Positions 57,619 through 64,000 of a stretch of 64,000 bases of DNA are shown here, one piece after another. The stretch lies in assembly GCA_001799575.1 (NCBI GenBank), contig MGTT01000021.1, positions 1 through 64,000 of the forward strand, given 5' to 3'. The DNA is from Elusimicrobia bacterium GWA2_56_46. Its GTDB lineage: Bacteria; Elusimicrobiota; Elusimicrobia; Elusimicrobiales; UBA9959. Every line of letters begins with the position of its first letter. The stretch's first letter is position 1. The translations under genes were made by a program, and so were the position numbers. The notes below the pieces were generated by a model. That model did not search any database and was not told where the DNA came from. It saw nothing but the letters and a program-made list of their open reading frames with translations.

Positions 57619-58725
57619 TTAACTTCGGAATTTTACTTTTATAAATTTAGGGCGGTAAATCCTGGTGTCTGCGGCCATTTTCCAGAAATCATCCGCATTG
57701 CAGACATAGGAAACTAAAAGCTCGTCTTTATGGAGCGAGAGTTCTGGGTGGCCCTTTGCTGCGTAGCAGAAATAGTGGCTGTTCCAGTCCATTTCCGGAC
57801 ACTTGTAAACTATACGTGGTTTGCTCCATGGTCCTTCCGGCGCGGCTGCGAATCGTGACATAATGTTTTTGGAGAGTCCGTTTTCAGTATAAATGGCCAC
57901 GTAGTTGTGGAGAGCCGGTTGATAGGATACGGAGAATTCGGCGCCGAAGTGATCCGCGAGGCGGGAAGCTTTCATAAAATCAGTCTGCCACTTTCCATCG
58001 GAATAAAATCTCCACGCATCAAAATCTTCGAGGCGGTCTTCTTGCACCCGCGCCAGTAATAGATAGCGGTTGTGCTCCTTCGCATTTGTTTCCAGGCCGT
58101 AAACATAGATCATGCCGCCAACTTTTAATAAAGGTTGTCCAAATACGATCTCGGTACCATCAGGTGAAAATTTTACCCATGGGACAACACGTTGGGTAAT
58201 TCGCCATCGTGACGGGGAGTCTTCCGGGTTTTGTATCCGGGCCATAGTCAATCCCATGGACTTGAAACCGAAGACAGAATCATCCCCGGGCAGTTTGATG
58301 ACTCGGCTCATAAAAAGAAATAAGCCCTTTCTCGTTAAAATCCCTCCGTGGGAGAGCCAGAAAAATCCTTTATCTCCCGACGGGGTTAGAAAGGAAGAAG
58401 GCTTTCCTTTATTCACAGGATAATAGAATTCCAATTCAGCCTTAGCGGGAACGTTCCCTTTCTGGATGGCTATGGTGTTGTTTACAATGGTGGCGTCAAC
58501 GCGCTTTCCCGCGCGTATCTTGCCAATCCATGTGTCGCCGAAAAGCCAAAGCGTCCTGTTCCCGTTTATGGGAATAGAGGAAGCAATATCAGAACCGATC
58601 CAGCCGTTTTCTCTGTTGAATAAGGAGTCGTATTCCGGCACAGTCTCCACCGAGAATTCCGATTGCCTAGTGCATCCGCCTAGAAACAGCAGGCAAACAA
58701 CCCACAAACTCTTGAAAATACTCAT
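57619..58725 (-). CDS. Lipoprotein of the DUF4185-like beta-propeller type
   Basis: A 368-aa protein with a lipoprotein signal (MSIFKSLWVVCLLFLGGC, lipidated Cys18). Features of five-bladed propeller, DUF4185-like proteins: GWIGSDIASSIPINGNRTLWLFGDTWIG near the start, FFWLSHGGILTRKGLFLFMSR, and SYQPALHNYVAIYTENGLSKNI late. Relatives are linked to glycan handling, but no substrate can be stated. Separate minus-strand gene. Confidence 0.75.
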   Translation of the reverse strand: MSIFKSLWVVCLLFLGGCTRQSEFSVETVPEYDSLFNRENGWIGSDIASSIPINGNRTLWLFGDTWIGKIRAGKRVDATIVNNTIAIQKGNVPAKAELEFYYPVNKGKPSSFLTPSGDKGFFWLSHGGILTRKGLFLFMSRVIKLPGDDSVFGFKSMGLTMARIQNPEDSPSRWRITQRVVPWVKFSPDGTEIVFGQPLLKVGGMIYVYGLETNAKEHNRYLLLARVQEDRLEDFDAWRFYSDGKWQTDFMKASRLADHFGAEFSVSYQPALHNYVAIYTENGLSKNIMSRFAAAPEGPWSKPRIVYKCPEMDWNSHYFCYAAKGHPELSLHKDELLVSYVCNADDFWKMAADTRIYRPKFIKVKFRS

Positions 58726-59002
58726 GCAATCCTCGTTTGTTCAGAAAACACACGAAAAAAATACTTTACGATTTAAGTATATTAAATTCTTGTTAGCGCC
58801 GGTTCAAAAGTGTACCGGTTTGGCCGTAAAGTATGTAGGGGACGCTGCTTCCTATCTTCCAAATTTACTGTTCGCCAGAAGTTCCGCGTTATTGTACAGC
58901 GTCCCCATCTGGCCCCAGTTGTTCAACCACTGGTCGTGGTTTTCCATAGCTAACGTTTAGTACAATTTTACTCAAACCGGAGAATTTTCAAGGGATGGTA
59001 AC
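58726..59002. other. 277-bp intergenic region with a REP palindrome
   Basis: Between divergent genes. It holds the REP palindrome 58836-58907 (see that entry) and a TACAAT-type patch near 58960 before the plus-strand gene. No open reading frame was seen. Confidence 0.5.
58831..58915. repeat. REP-like imperfect palindrome
   Basis: TATGTAGGGGACGCTGCTTCC on the left and CAGCGTCCCCATCTGG on the right, about 45 bases apart in inverted orientation. The TATGTAGGGGACGCTG stretch is identical to the left end of the transposase element (56222-56237), consistent with a substrate of that transposase. Confidence 0.8.
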
Positions 59003-60166
59003 ATGACTTTCTATGTTCTCGGAGGCGTGGCCGCAATTTTGATTTTTTTCTTAACTCAGCGCAGAAAGCTGATGATAACGGCTATCCCGCTCATCAAACA
59101 GGCTCTTCTCAGTCAGCCTGACATGATTATTCTGCAAAAGGCCGATAAACCTCAATGGAAAAGAGCGGGACTTGTCGATAAACTGACACAGGAGCTGCTG
59201 GCAGAGGGCTTTAGTGACGCCGGATCATTTGCCATAGACAGGATGCCCGGCGCGTTCGTGCGCATGATGACAGGCCCCGGATTTGATGCCACGGCGGCCG
59301 TCTGCGACCATCCTAGGATCGGGGCGTGGGTTGATATCACTGCCCTCTACGAGGATGGACGTGTTGTTACCGCGACCACGGTTCCTAAAACCGGCATGCC
59401 CAGCCCCGGTTGGAGCAGAACATTCCGCTTTCCCGGGGAGCCGGTGGCCAAACTTTACTCCGAACTGCTGGGAAGACGGCCAAAGGACGGAATCCGCACT
59501 GTCTCCGCCGAAGAGGCGCCGCGCGAGTTTGAGAAGGCCTACTTCAAGCATACTGTCTGGATTAAGCAGCGCGACATAAGCCTCGCAGATCTGCAGAAAA
59601 TGGTCGATGAGCGCATCAAGGACGGTAGCGAGCAAACGCCATATTTGACCGCCAAACGCGCGCAGAAGCGCCACGACAGTAGGGAAAGGTGGATTGCGGC
59701 TATCGGGTTGCCAATAGCGGCGGTTATGCTTACGTCGGCCTATTTTATCCTGACTTTAGGCTGGCAGGCGCATTGCCTGCGCACCAGGGGCAAAGTGATC
59801 AGCGCGGCCGTGACGGACATCAGGGTAAGGAAGATCAGGTCGCGTCGTGAGGTGTGTGAGGTGCGCTACAGTTTCCAGATTGAGAACGGGAGGCCGGGTT
59901 ATACTAACCGGGACTTGTGGCGCGAAGAAAATGCCTGGGCGAGCCTCAAGCGCTCCGTCTGCGAGGATGTCAGAAAGTCCGGAGTTGTGGCGGTTAAGTA
60001 CGACCCGAAAAATCCCTGGACCCATGAGCTTGTTGAGACTCCAGGCATTGGCGGGGTAACGGACAGTCCGTGGTTCTTTGTCCTGAGCTCGCTGCCGTTC
60101 ATTATTGTCGGTCTTTTCGTTTTTGTGTTAGGGTTTTCCGCGCTGATGCTGGTGCTTATTGGCTGA
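59003..60166 (+). CDS. DUF3592-domain membrane protein (1)
   Basis: A 387-aa protein with an N-terminal hydrophobic segment (about residues 3-20), a cytoplasmic domain (20-225; AGSFAIDRMPGAFVRMMTGPG), a TM (about 235-252), the DUF3592 core (TRGKVISAAVTDIRVRK, VRYSFQIENG, KYDPKNPWTHEL) and a final TM (about 362-385). Function unknown. It is in tandem with a second DUF3592-type gene 77 bases downstream. The ATG at 59003 has weak AAGGGAT upstream. Confidence 0.75.
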   Translation: MTFYVLGGVAAILIFFLTQRRKLMITAIPLIKQALLSQPDMIILQKADKPQWKRAGLVDKLTQELLAEGFSDAGSFAIDRMPGAFVRMMTGPGFDATAAVCDHPRIGAWVDITALYEDGRVVTATTVPKTGMPSPGWSRTFRFPGEPVAKLYSELLGRRPKDGIRTVSAEEAPREFEKAYFKHTVWIKQRDISLADLQKMVDERIKDGSEQTPYLTAKRAQKRHDSRERWIAAIGLPIAAVMLTSAYFILTLGWQAHCLRTRGKVISAAVTDIRVRKIRSRREVCEVRYSFQIENGRPGYTNRDLWREENAWASLKRSVCEDVRKSGVVAVKYDPKNPWTHELVETPGIGGVTDSPWFFVLSSLPFIIVGLFVFVLGFSALMLVLIG

Positions 60167-60243
60167 CGCGGCTGTGACATTGCCGCTTTCTCAAATGGAT
60201 ATCAGGTACGCAGGCTTTCCGGCGGATAGAGCGGAGAAAAACT

Positions 60244-61290
60244 ATGGAAACGAATATGCGGGAAGTCGATGCTGATCCGGTTTCTGAAATTGCGGCCCGG
60301 GCCGATAGTAAGTGGTATGCCGGGCTGTTGGTCATAGGGCTCTTCTTTTTATATCGCAGCCTTAAGCTGGGCTTCAGCCTGGTCAAGGCCTGGCATTTCC
60401 CCATTCTGCAGAGCATTCTCTGCATTAATTACCTGCTGCTGGGAGTCGGCCTGATAAAGCGGACGTATTGGGCCCGGACCCTGGCGTTTCTCTCCTCCCC
60501 GGTCATTTTTTTATTCACATTATTCCTTCTTCAGAAGTATCCCCGCGCCGCTCACCGTTCTTCCGCGTATGTGCTGGCGGTAATGGCTGTGGCGACTTTC
60601 ATTTACCTGCTTATCCCCCAGGTAGAGAAGGAATTCGCGCAAAGCCGGCCACCTACGAAAAGACGGGATAATCTTGCGCCCCCGCCGCGGCAGGTTCCGC
60701 TGACACTGAAGCTGGCCGCTGTTTGCGGTAATCCTTTTATGCTGATGTCGTGGGTGCTCACGGGATTTGTATGCTGCGGTATCGCGTATATGCTCCGGAA
60801 AGCCGGGATTTGCGTTGAAATGGGCATGCCTATGGGTTTTGCCGTCGTGTGGCTTTTGCTTTGGTTGTTCTTCCTCGGGGTTATCGGTTACACGGCAGGG
60901 CGGCTGGCGCATTGGATCCTTTCAAGCGATCTTCGTCTCCTTGAACAAGGCATATTGAGCCGGGCCACCTTAAGATCCCAAAAAAAAATAGACTTACGGC
61001 ATCGTGGCGGATCCGTGTACCACCTGGTCTTCGAATATGAGGTTAATGGCAGAAAATACCATACCTGGATGGATACTCCTTTTGTGGCCAGACTACTGGA
61101 CGAGGCCGAGGAACCAATCATCTACGATCCTCAAAAGCCGGGAAATTCCATATTGCTGGACGAGTTGCCGGCGCATGTTGAAATTGATGATACCGGCAAC
61201 CTGAAGCACCGTTATCCATTTATGGGTTTTGTTTATCTGATTGTCCCGCTCAGCACGCTGGCCGGCATGGCATACTTAACTCTGAAGTAG
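60244..61290 (+). CDS. DUF3592-like multi-pass membrane protein (2)
   Basis: A 348-aa protein with about seven hydrophobic segments. The C-terminal half carries a DUF3592-like domain: ILSRATLRSQKKIDLRH, VYHLVFEYEVNGRKYHTWMD and EPIIYDPQKPGNSILLDEL. The N-terminal half is a different membrane domain (FLFTLFLLQKYPRAAHRS). It follows gene (1) on the same strand; the shared domain suggests relatedness in function but they are not simple duplicates. Confidence 0.72.
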   Translation: METNMREVDADPVSEIAARADSKWYAGLLVIGLFFLYRSLKLGFSLVKAWHFPILQSILCINYLLLGVGLIKRTYWARTLAFLSSPVIFLFTLFLLQKYPRAAHRSSAYVLAVMAVATFIYLLIPQVEKEFAQSRPPTKRRDNLAPPPRQVPLTLKLAAVCGNPFMLMSWVLTGFVCCGIAYMLRKAGICVEMGMPMGFAVVWLLLWLFFLGVIGYTAGRLAHWILSSDLRLLEQGILSRATLRSQKKIDLRHRGGSVYHLVFEYEVNGRKYHTWMDTPFVARLLDEAEEPIIYDPQKPGNSILLDELPAHVEIDDTGNLKHRYPFMGFVYLIVPLSTLAGMAYLTLK

Positions 61291-61368
61291 CTCCAAGCGA
61301 ATTCTGCTGGTGCTATGCGCGGCCCACCTGGAAGGCCCGTTCGGTTACCGTCAAAATTGGGTGGCTCA

Positions 61369-62115
61369 TTACCGCCTCATCAGCGCGAACACACCCCAGC
61401 CTAAGTATTCACGCGTGTAAGCGGCGTGACGCTCTGGCTCCGAGGTCAGCTTGGCGCGCACCTCTTTCGCGAGCTCGTCGTTGGGATTTGCATCAAGCCA
61501 GCGGCGCATGGTGAGCCATTTAGCCGCCTCATACCTGTCCCAGCCGTTCTGGTCTGCCAAAACCATTTCCACAACGTCGCAGCCGAGGCGGCCGAAAGAC
61601 GCGAGAAGCTCCGGGAGCATGAGGAAGTCGGAGATGGATTTGGCAAGACATCCCTTGGCGACATCTTCCGTAGGCGGCAACCGCAGCCAGTAGGGCTCGC
61701 CGATGAGGATGATCCCTCCTTTGTTAAGACTCCGCGCCAGAAGCTCGATAGTGCCGCTGACGCCTCCGGCGATCCAGGTGGCGCCGACACAGGCTGCCAC
61801 CTCTACTTTCTCGTCAGCGACGTAGCCCGAAGCATCGTCATGGATGAACTTGACCTGACCGGCCACGCCGAGTTCTTCAGCTCGGAGTTTCGCTTGCTCG
61901 GTGAACAACTGGCTCATGTCTATCCCGGTGCCAATAATGCCGTAATCGCGAGCCCAGGTGCACAGCATCTCCCCCGAACCGCTGCCAAGGTCGAGCACCA
62001 GGGCTCCGGATTTCAGACGCAGAGCCGCGCCGAGCGTGGCGAGCTTTTCGGGTGTGAACGGGTTATGAATGCGGTGAGCGCTTTCGGAGATGTTGAAGAT
62101 CCGTGGAATGTCCAT
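61369..62115 (-). CDS. SAM-dependent methyltransferase
   Basis: A 248-aa class I methyltransferase. SAM motif VLDLGSGSGEMLCTWA (about residues 39-54), acidic TGIDMSQLF, post-I HDDASGY, and motif VAACVGATWIAGG followed by GGIILIGEPYWLRLP. The C-terminal SEPERHAAYTREYLGWGVFALMRR closes the fold. The substrate is unknown. It lies 10 bases from the small gene at 62126, same strand, so the two may be co-transcribed. Confidence 0.87.
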   Translation of the reverse strand: MDIPRIFNISESAHRIHNPFTPEKLATLGAALRLKSGALVLDLGSGSGEMLCTWARDYGIIGTGIDMSQLFTEQAKLRAEELGVAGQVKFIHDDASGYVADEKVEVAACVGATWIAGGVSGTIELLARSLNKGGIILIGEPYWLRLPPTEDVAKGCLAKSISDFLMLPELLASFGRLGCDVVEMVLADQNGWDRYEAAKWLTMRRWLDANPNDELAKEVRAKLTSEPERHAAYTREYLGWGVFALMRR

Positions 62116-62125
62116 TATGATAAGC

Positions 62126-62275
62126 TCAAAGGGATTTGGGCGAAATATGGACTACTTTGCCGTCTTTCCAGATGGAGAGCGGGCGCCCGGATTTTTTGTG
62201 TTCCTCGATAACCTTTTTTACCGCGCTTTTCATGGCCAGTTCCGCTTTGTCCTGCAGTGAAAGTCTTTTTTTCAT
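62126..62275 (-). CDS. Small conserved-type protein of unknown function
   Basis: A 49-aa protein: MKKRLSLQDKAELAMKSAVK, then VIEEHKKSGRPLSIWKDG and KVVHISPKSL. The start at 62275 has GAGGG 4 bases upstream; a longer frame to 62353 lacks one. The pattern EEH..SG.PL.IW.DGKV is one I have seen in short chromosomal proteins near toxin-antitoxin or mobile genes, but no function is established. Its last 12 codons recur at 55321-55359. Confidence 0.65.
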   Translation of the reverse strand: MKKRLSLQDKAELAMKSAVKKVIEEHKKSGRPLSIWKDGKVVHISPKSL

Positions 62276-62571
62276 TTTACCCTCGATATGGAAATTGACC
62301 TGAACAGGGCGACTACGTAGAGATTTTTGTGCGCCATATACAAAATATATCAAATTCCCCGACGCAAATGTTGGTTAAGTGCCGAGGCGCATGAGGATCC
62401 CGGAGATATTGTCGAAATGTAGTGGCGACTTTTGACCTTTTTAAAGACAAAACGCTGGAAACGGCAAAAAGATCATGCTTTCACCGGACGAGATCCAGGA
62501 GATCCGGACTCAACGGTACAAGTCCCCCCGCCCGTAATAATACTGAACAGGCCAAGCAGAATTCCTAATAG
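62276..62571. other. 296-bp region without an intact gene
   Basis: Contains short disrupted open stretches on the plus strand (62389-62436 and 62474-62538), AT-rich sequence near 62330-62360, and nothing resembling an RNA gene. It lies next to a barrel fragment, so decayed coding sequence is the likeliest content. Confidence 0.4.
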
Positions 62572-62895
62572 ATGCTTAATCGGTTAAGGGTTATACTTAC
62601 TCTCACGCTGGCATATATTATTCCTGGTGGCGTAGTGAGCCCGTTCTTGCTTGGAGGCGTAGGCTGGTATTATACCCAAGTGAACGGTCCGGCCAGTTTC
62701 AGCAATACCACTTCCCGTTTCGGTTTGCATGCAGGAGCTGGCCTTGAGGTTATGTTGAGCAAGTCGCTATCCCTGGATGGGACATATCGATACGTTTGGC
62801 TGGAAAGCATAGGATCCAAGGATGCAAACGCGCTGGACAAAACCTATAAAGACAGCGGCTCCATAATAACGATGGCGCTAAATTTTATGTTTTGA
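62572..62895 (+). pseudogene. Outer-membrane beta-barrel protein, C-terminal fragment
   Basis: A 107-codon frame. GVVSPFLLGGVGWYY, SRFGLHAGAGLEVML, SLSLDGTYRYVWL and SIITMALNFMF are alternating strands of an OmpA/OmpW-type barrel ending in the terminal Phe. Full-length relatives are about 180-220 aa with a signal peptide, so the N-terminal half is missing. The first 20 codons do not read as barrel. There is no good Shine-Dalgarno. Confidence 0.6.
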
Positions 62896-62985
62896 AAAAA
62901 GTGAATTAACGATTTACGGGGAACATAAGAACGATTGTTGTAAGCCGCCCCCGCGTAGAGAGTTGTCCGAGCGGGGAATAATGCG

Positions 62986-63747
62986 ATGAAAATTCGCGTC
63001 CTGACAATAAACCTGCACAAGGGCTTCTCTCCGTTGCACAGGCGCTTTGTGCTGCCGCAACTGAGCAGCTCCATACACTCTTATCACTCCGACATAGTTT
63101 TCATGCAGGAAGTGGTAGGGGAAAATACAAAAAAAGCGGCAAAGCACAAAAACTGGCCCGCCATGCAACAGGACGAATACATAGCCAGCGAAGCCGGCTT
63201 CGACTATGTCTACGGCAAGAACGCAGTTTACGCCTTCGGACACCATGGCAACGCCATCCTCTCCCGTTACCCCATATTATTCTTCGACCAGATAGACATC
63301 TCAACCAACCGGTTTGAGAAAAGAGGCATGCTTTACGCCAGACTCAAACTCCCGGAGCGCGGGGCGTGTTTGCATTGCATATGCATACACCTCGGGCTTC
63401 TCTACAGGTCCCGCAAAAAACAAATGCTAAAAATGAGAAAATACATAGAGAAAATAGTGCCCAAAAACGAGCCTCTTATCGTGGCGGGAGATTTCAATGA
63501 ATGGCGCCGCAAGAAGAAAAATGAATTGGAAACCAGCCTGCTGATGAAAGACGCGGGGCTCGAGCTTTATGGCCACAAACTGCGCACATTCCCCTCCGTC
63601 CTGCCCCTTTTTCCGCTGGATCGTATTTACCTCAGGGGTTTTAAAGTGATAGAGGCCCGTATTATGCAAAAAGACGCCTGCGGATGTCTCTCCGACCACG
63701 CAGGCTTCTTCGCAGAAGTTGAACAGACTCCATTATTAACTCCATGA
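62986..63747 (+). CDS. Endonuclease/exonuclease/phosphatase-family protein
   Basis: A 253-aa EEP-fold hydrolase. Motifs: KIRVLTINLHKGFS, DIVFMQEVVGE (metal-binding Glu), HHGNAILSRYPI, HLGLLYRSRKKQ, VAGDFNEWRRKK (Asp-Asn pair) and the final SDHAGFFAEV (Asp-His). Relatives in this size class cleave phosphodiesters or act on membrane lipids. No signal peptide, so cytoplasmic. It overlaps the next gene by 4 bases (ATGA), suggesting co-translation with the ATPase. Confidence 0.88.
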   Translation: MKIRVLTINLHKGFSPLHRRFVLPQLSSSIHSYHSDIVFMQEVVGENTKKAAKHKNWPAMQQDEYIASEAGFDYVYGKNAVYAFGHHGNAILSRYPILFFDQIDISTNRFEKRGMLYARLKLPERGACLHCICIHLGLLYRSRKKQMLKMRKYIEKIVPKNEPLIVAGDFNEWRRKKKNELETSLLMKDAGLELYGHKLRTFPSVLPLFPLDRIYLRGFKVIEARIMQKDACGCLSDHAGFFAEVEQTPLLTP

Positions 63748-64000
63748 CAACATCTGACAAATCCGCAGACATTAATGATTGGTATAAAAAAAGTATAGAA
63801 GAAGTTCTACACGAACTTGGTTCCAGCCAGGCCGGACTCAGCGCCGGCGAGATTACGCTCCGAGCAGATAAATACGGCCCAAACTCTCTAAAAGAAAAAT
63901 CACAACGCACCGCACTGGCCATGTTTTTTGACCAGTTTAAAGACTTCATGATAGTGGTGCTTATAGCCGCGGCCGCCGTTTCCGGAGCCATAGGGGAACT
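63744..64000 (+). CDS. P-type cation-transporting ATPase, N-terminus (cut by the window edge)
   Basis: The first 85 codons are visible. The cation-ATPase N-terminal domain is seen (WYKKSIEEVLHELGSSQAGL, YGPNSLKEKSQRTALAMFFDQFKDFM), then the start of TM1 (IVVLIAAAAVSGAIG). This is the P2/P3-type pattern (calcium, magnesium or proton pumps). The phosphorylation and ion sites lie beyond the window, so the ion is unknown. Confidence 0.85.
   Translation, partial: MTTSDKSADINDWYKKSIEEVLHELGSSQAGLSAGEITLRADKYGPNSLKEKSQRTALAMFFDQFKDFMIVVLIAAAAVSGAIGE

Noticed and set aside
1-64000. CRISPR arrays, tRNA or rRNA genes
   Set aside because: No regularly spaced direct repeats and no cloverleaf-like stretch with a TTCGAAT-type T-arm were seen in the intergenic regions. 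Reading by eye could miss a divergent tRNA.

Overview
The window reads as a gene-dense, GC-rich chromosome segment from a Gram-negative-type bacterium: it encodes predicted outer-membrane beta-barrels, lipoproteins and TonB-independent envelope proteins next to a standard bacterial translation gene cluster. The gene mix (KS-AT-KS polyketide/PUFA-type synthase, PorV-like barrel fused to a CsgG-like domain, pilin-like secreted proteins, many hypotheticals) fits a deep-branching lineage such as Elusimicrobiota or Omnitrophota. That placement is inference from gene style; a marker-gene tree would be needed to settle it. An FNR-like regulator with a full cysteine set and a cytochrome bd oxidase suggest life at low or fluctuating oxygen.

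Layout. 1-5.3 kb: a large KS-AT-KS synthase on the minus strand whose 3' end runs into a perfect 156-bp inverted repeat. The repeat flanks a carrier-protein domain that sits in the opposite orientation, so the synthase is cut off from its ACP (invertible segment or assembly fold-back). 5.4-7.8 kb: cydAB. 7.9-10.8 kb: MBL hydrolase, a membrane/coiled-coil protein, a barrel-CsgG fusion. 10.8-11.9 kb: a HigBA-type toxin-antitoxin pair bracketed by a dispersed hairpin repeat. 11.9-14 kb (minus): TPR protein, inositol-phosphatase-like enzyme, BadF-type kinase. 14-27.1 kb (plus): a long housekeeping run of EIIA-like protein, APC permease, def-fmt-htpX-PASTA-rpe, two CheY-like receivers, rpsP-khpA-trmD-rplS-rnhB-yraN, and a nucleoside/uracil salvage trio. 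27.1-33 kb: FNR-like regulator, flippase, secreted protein, Bro-N protein, ABC exporter. 33-41 kb (minus): outer-membrane protein, pcm, CoA-binding protein, two related pilin-like secreted proteins, surE, a degenerate nucleotide-cyclase-like protein and small proteins.

41.1-48.3 kb is a complete phosphate module in one direction: response regulator, histidine kinase, pstS-pstC-pstA-pstB, phoU and an ArsC/low-molecular-weight phosphatase. The regulators would sense phosphate limitation, Pst would import phosphate (and unavoidably arsenate), PhoU would tune signalling, and the ArsC-like enzyme would deal with arsenate. 48.3-53.3 kb is a trehalose module: a trehalose-6-phosphate synthase fused behind a membrane sensor (two TM segments, periplasmic domain, HAMP), OtsB phosphatase, a DUF5752 protein and a TreT-like trehalose synthase, with a folded leader region upstream.

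53.5-63 kb is accessory: S41-protease-like and TPR proteins, a REP-associated tyrosine transposase with 25-bp terminal inverted repeats sitting in an IS630-type remnant, REP-like palindromes, DUF3592 membrane proteins, a methyltransferase, a small protein whose 3' end is duplicated 7 kb away, and a barrel fragment. The right edge holds an endonuclease/phosphatase-fold protein overlapping the start of a P-type cation ATPase cut by the window. No tRNA, rRNA or CRISPR array was found by eye.

Three layers of repetition run through the window: low-complexity word-like repeats, often in frame inside interdomain linkers; a GGCAAAGGTGCC-type hairpin family; and a CCCGACAGC hairpin repeat placed just upstream of three accessory genes. 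Several genes also have an extended -10 element 6-8 bases before the ATG, suggesting leaderless transcripts.
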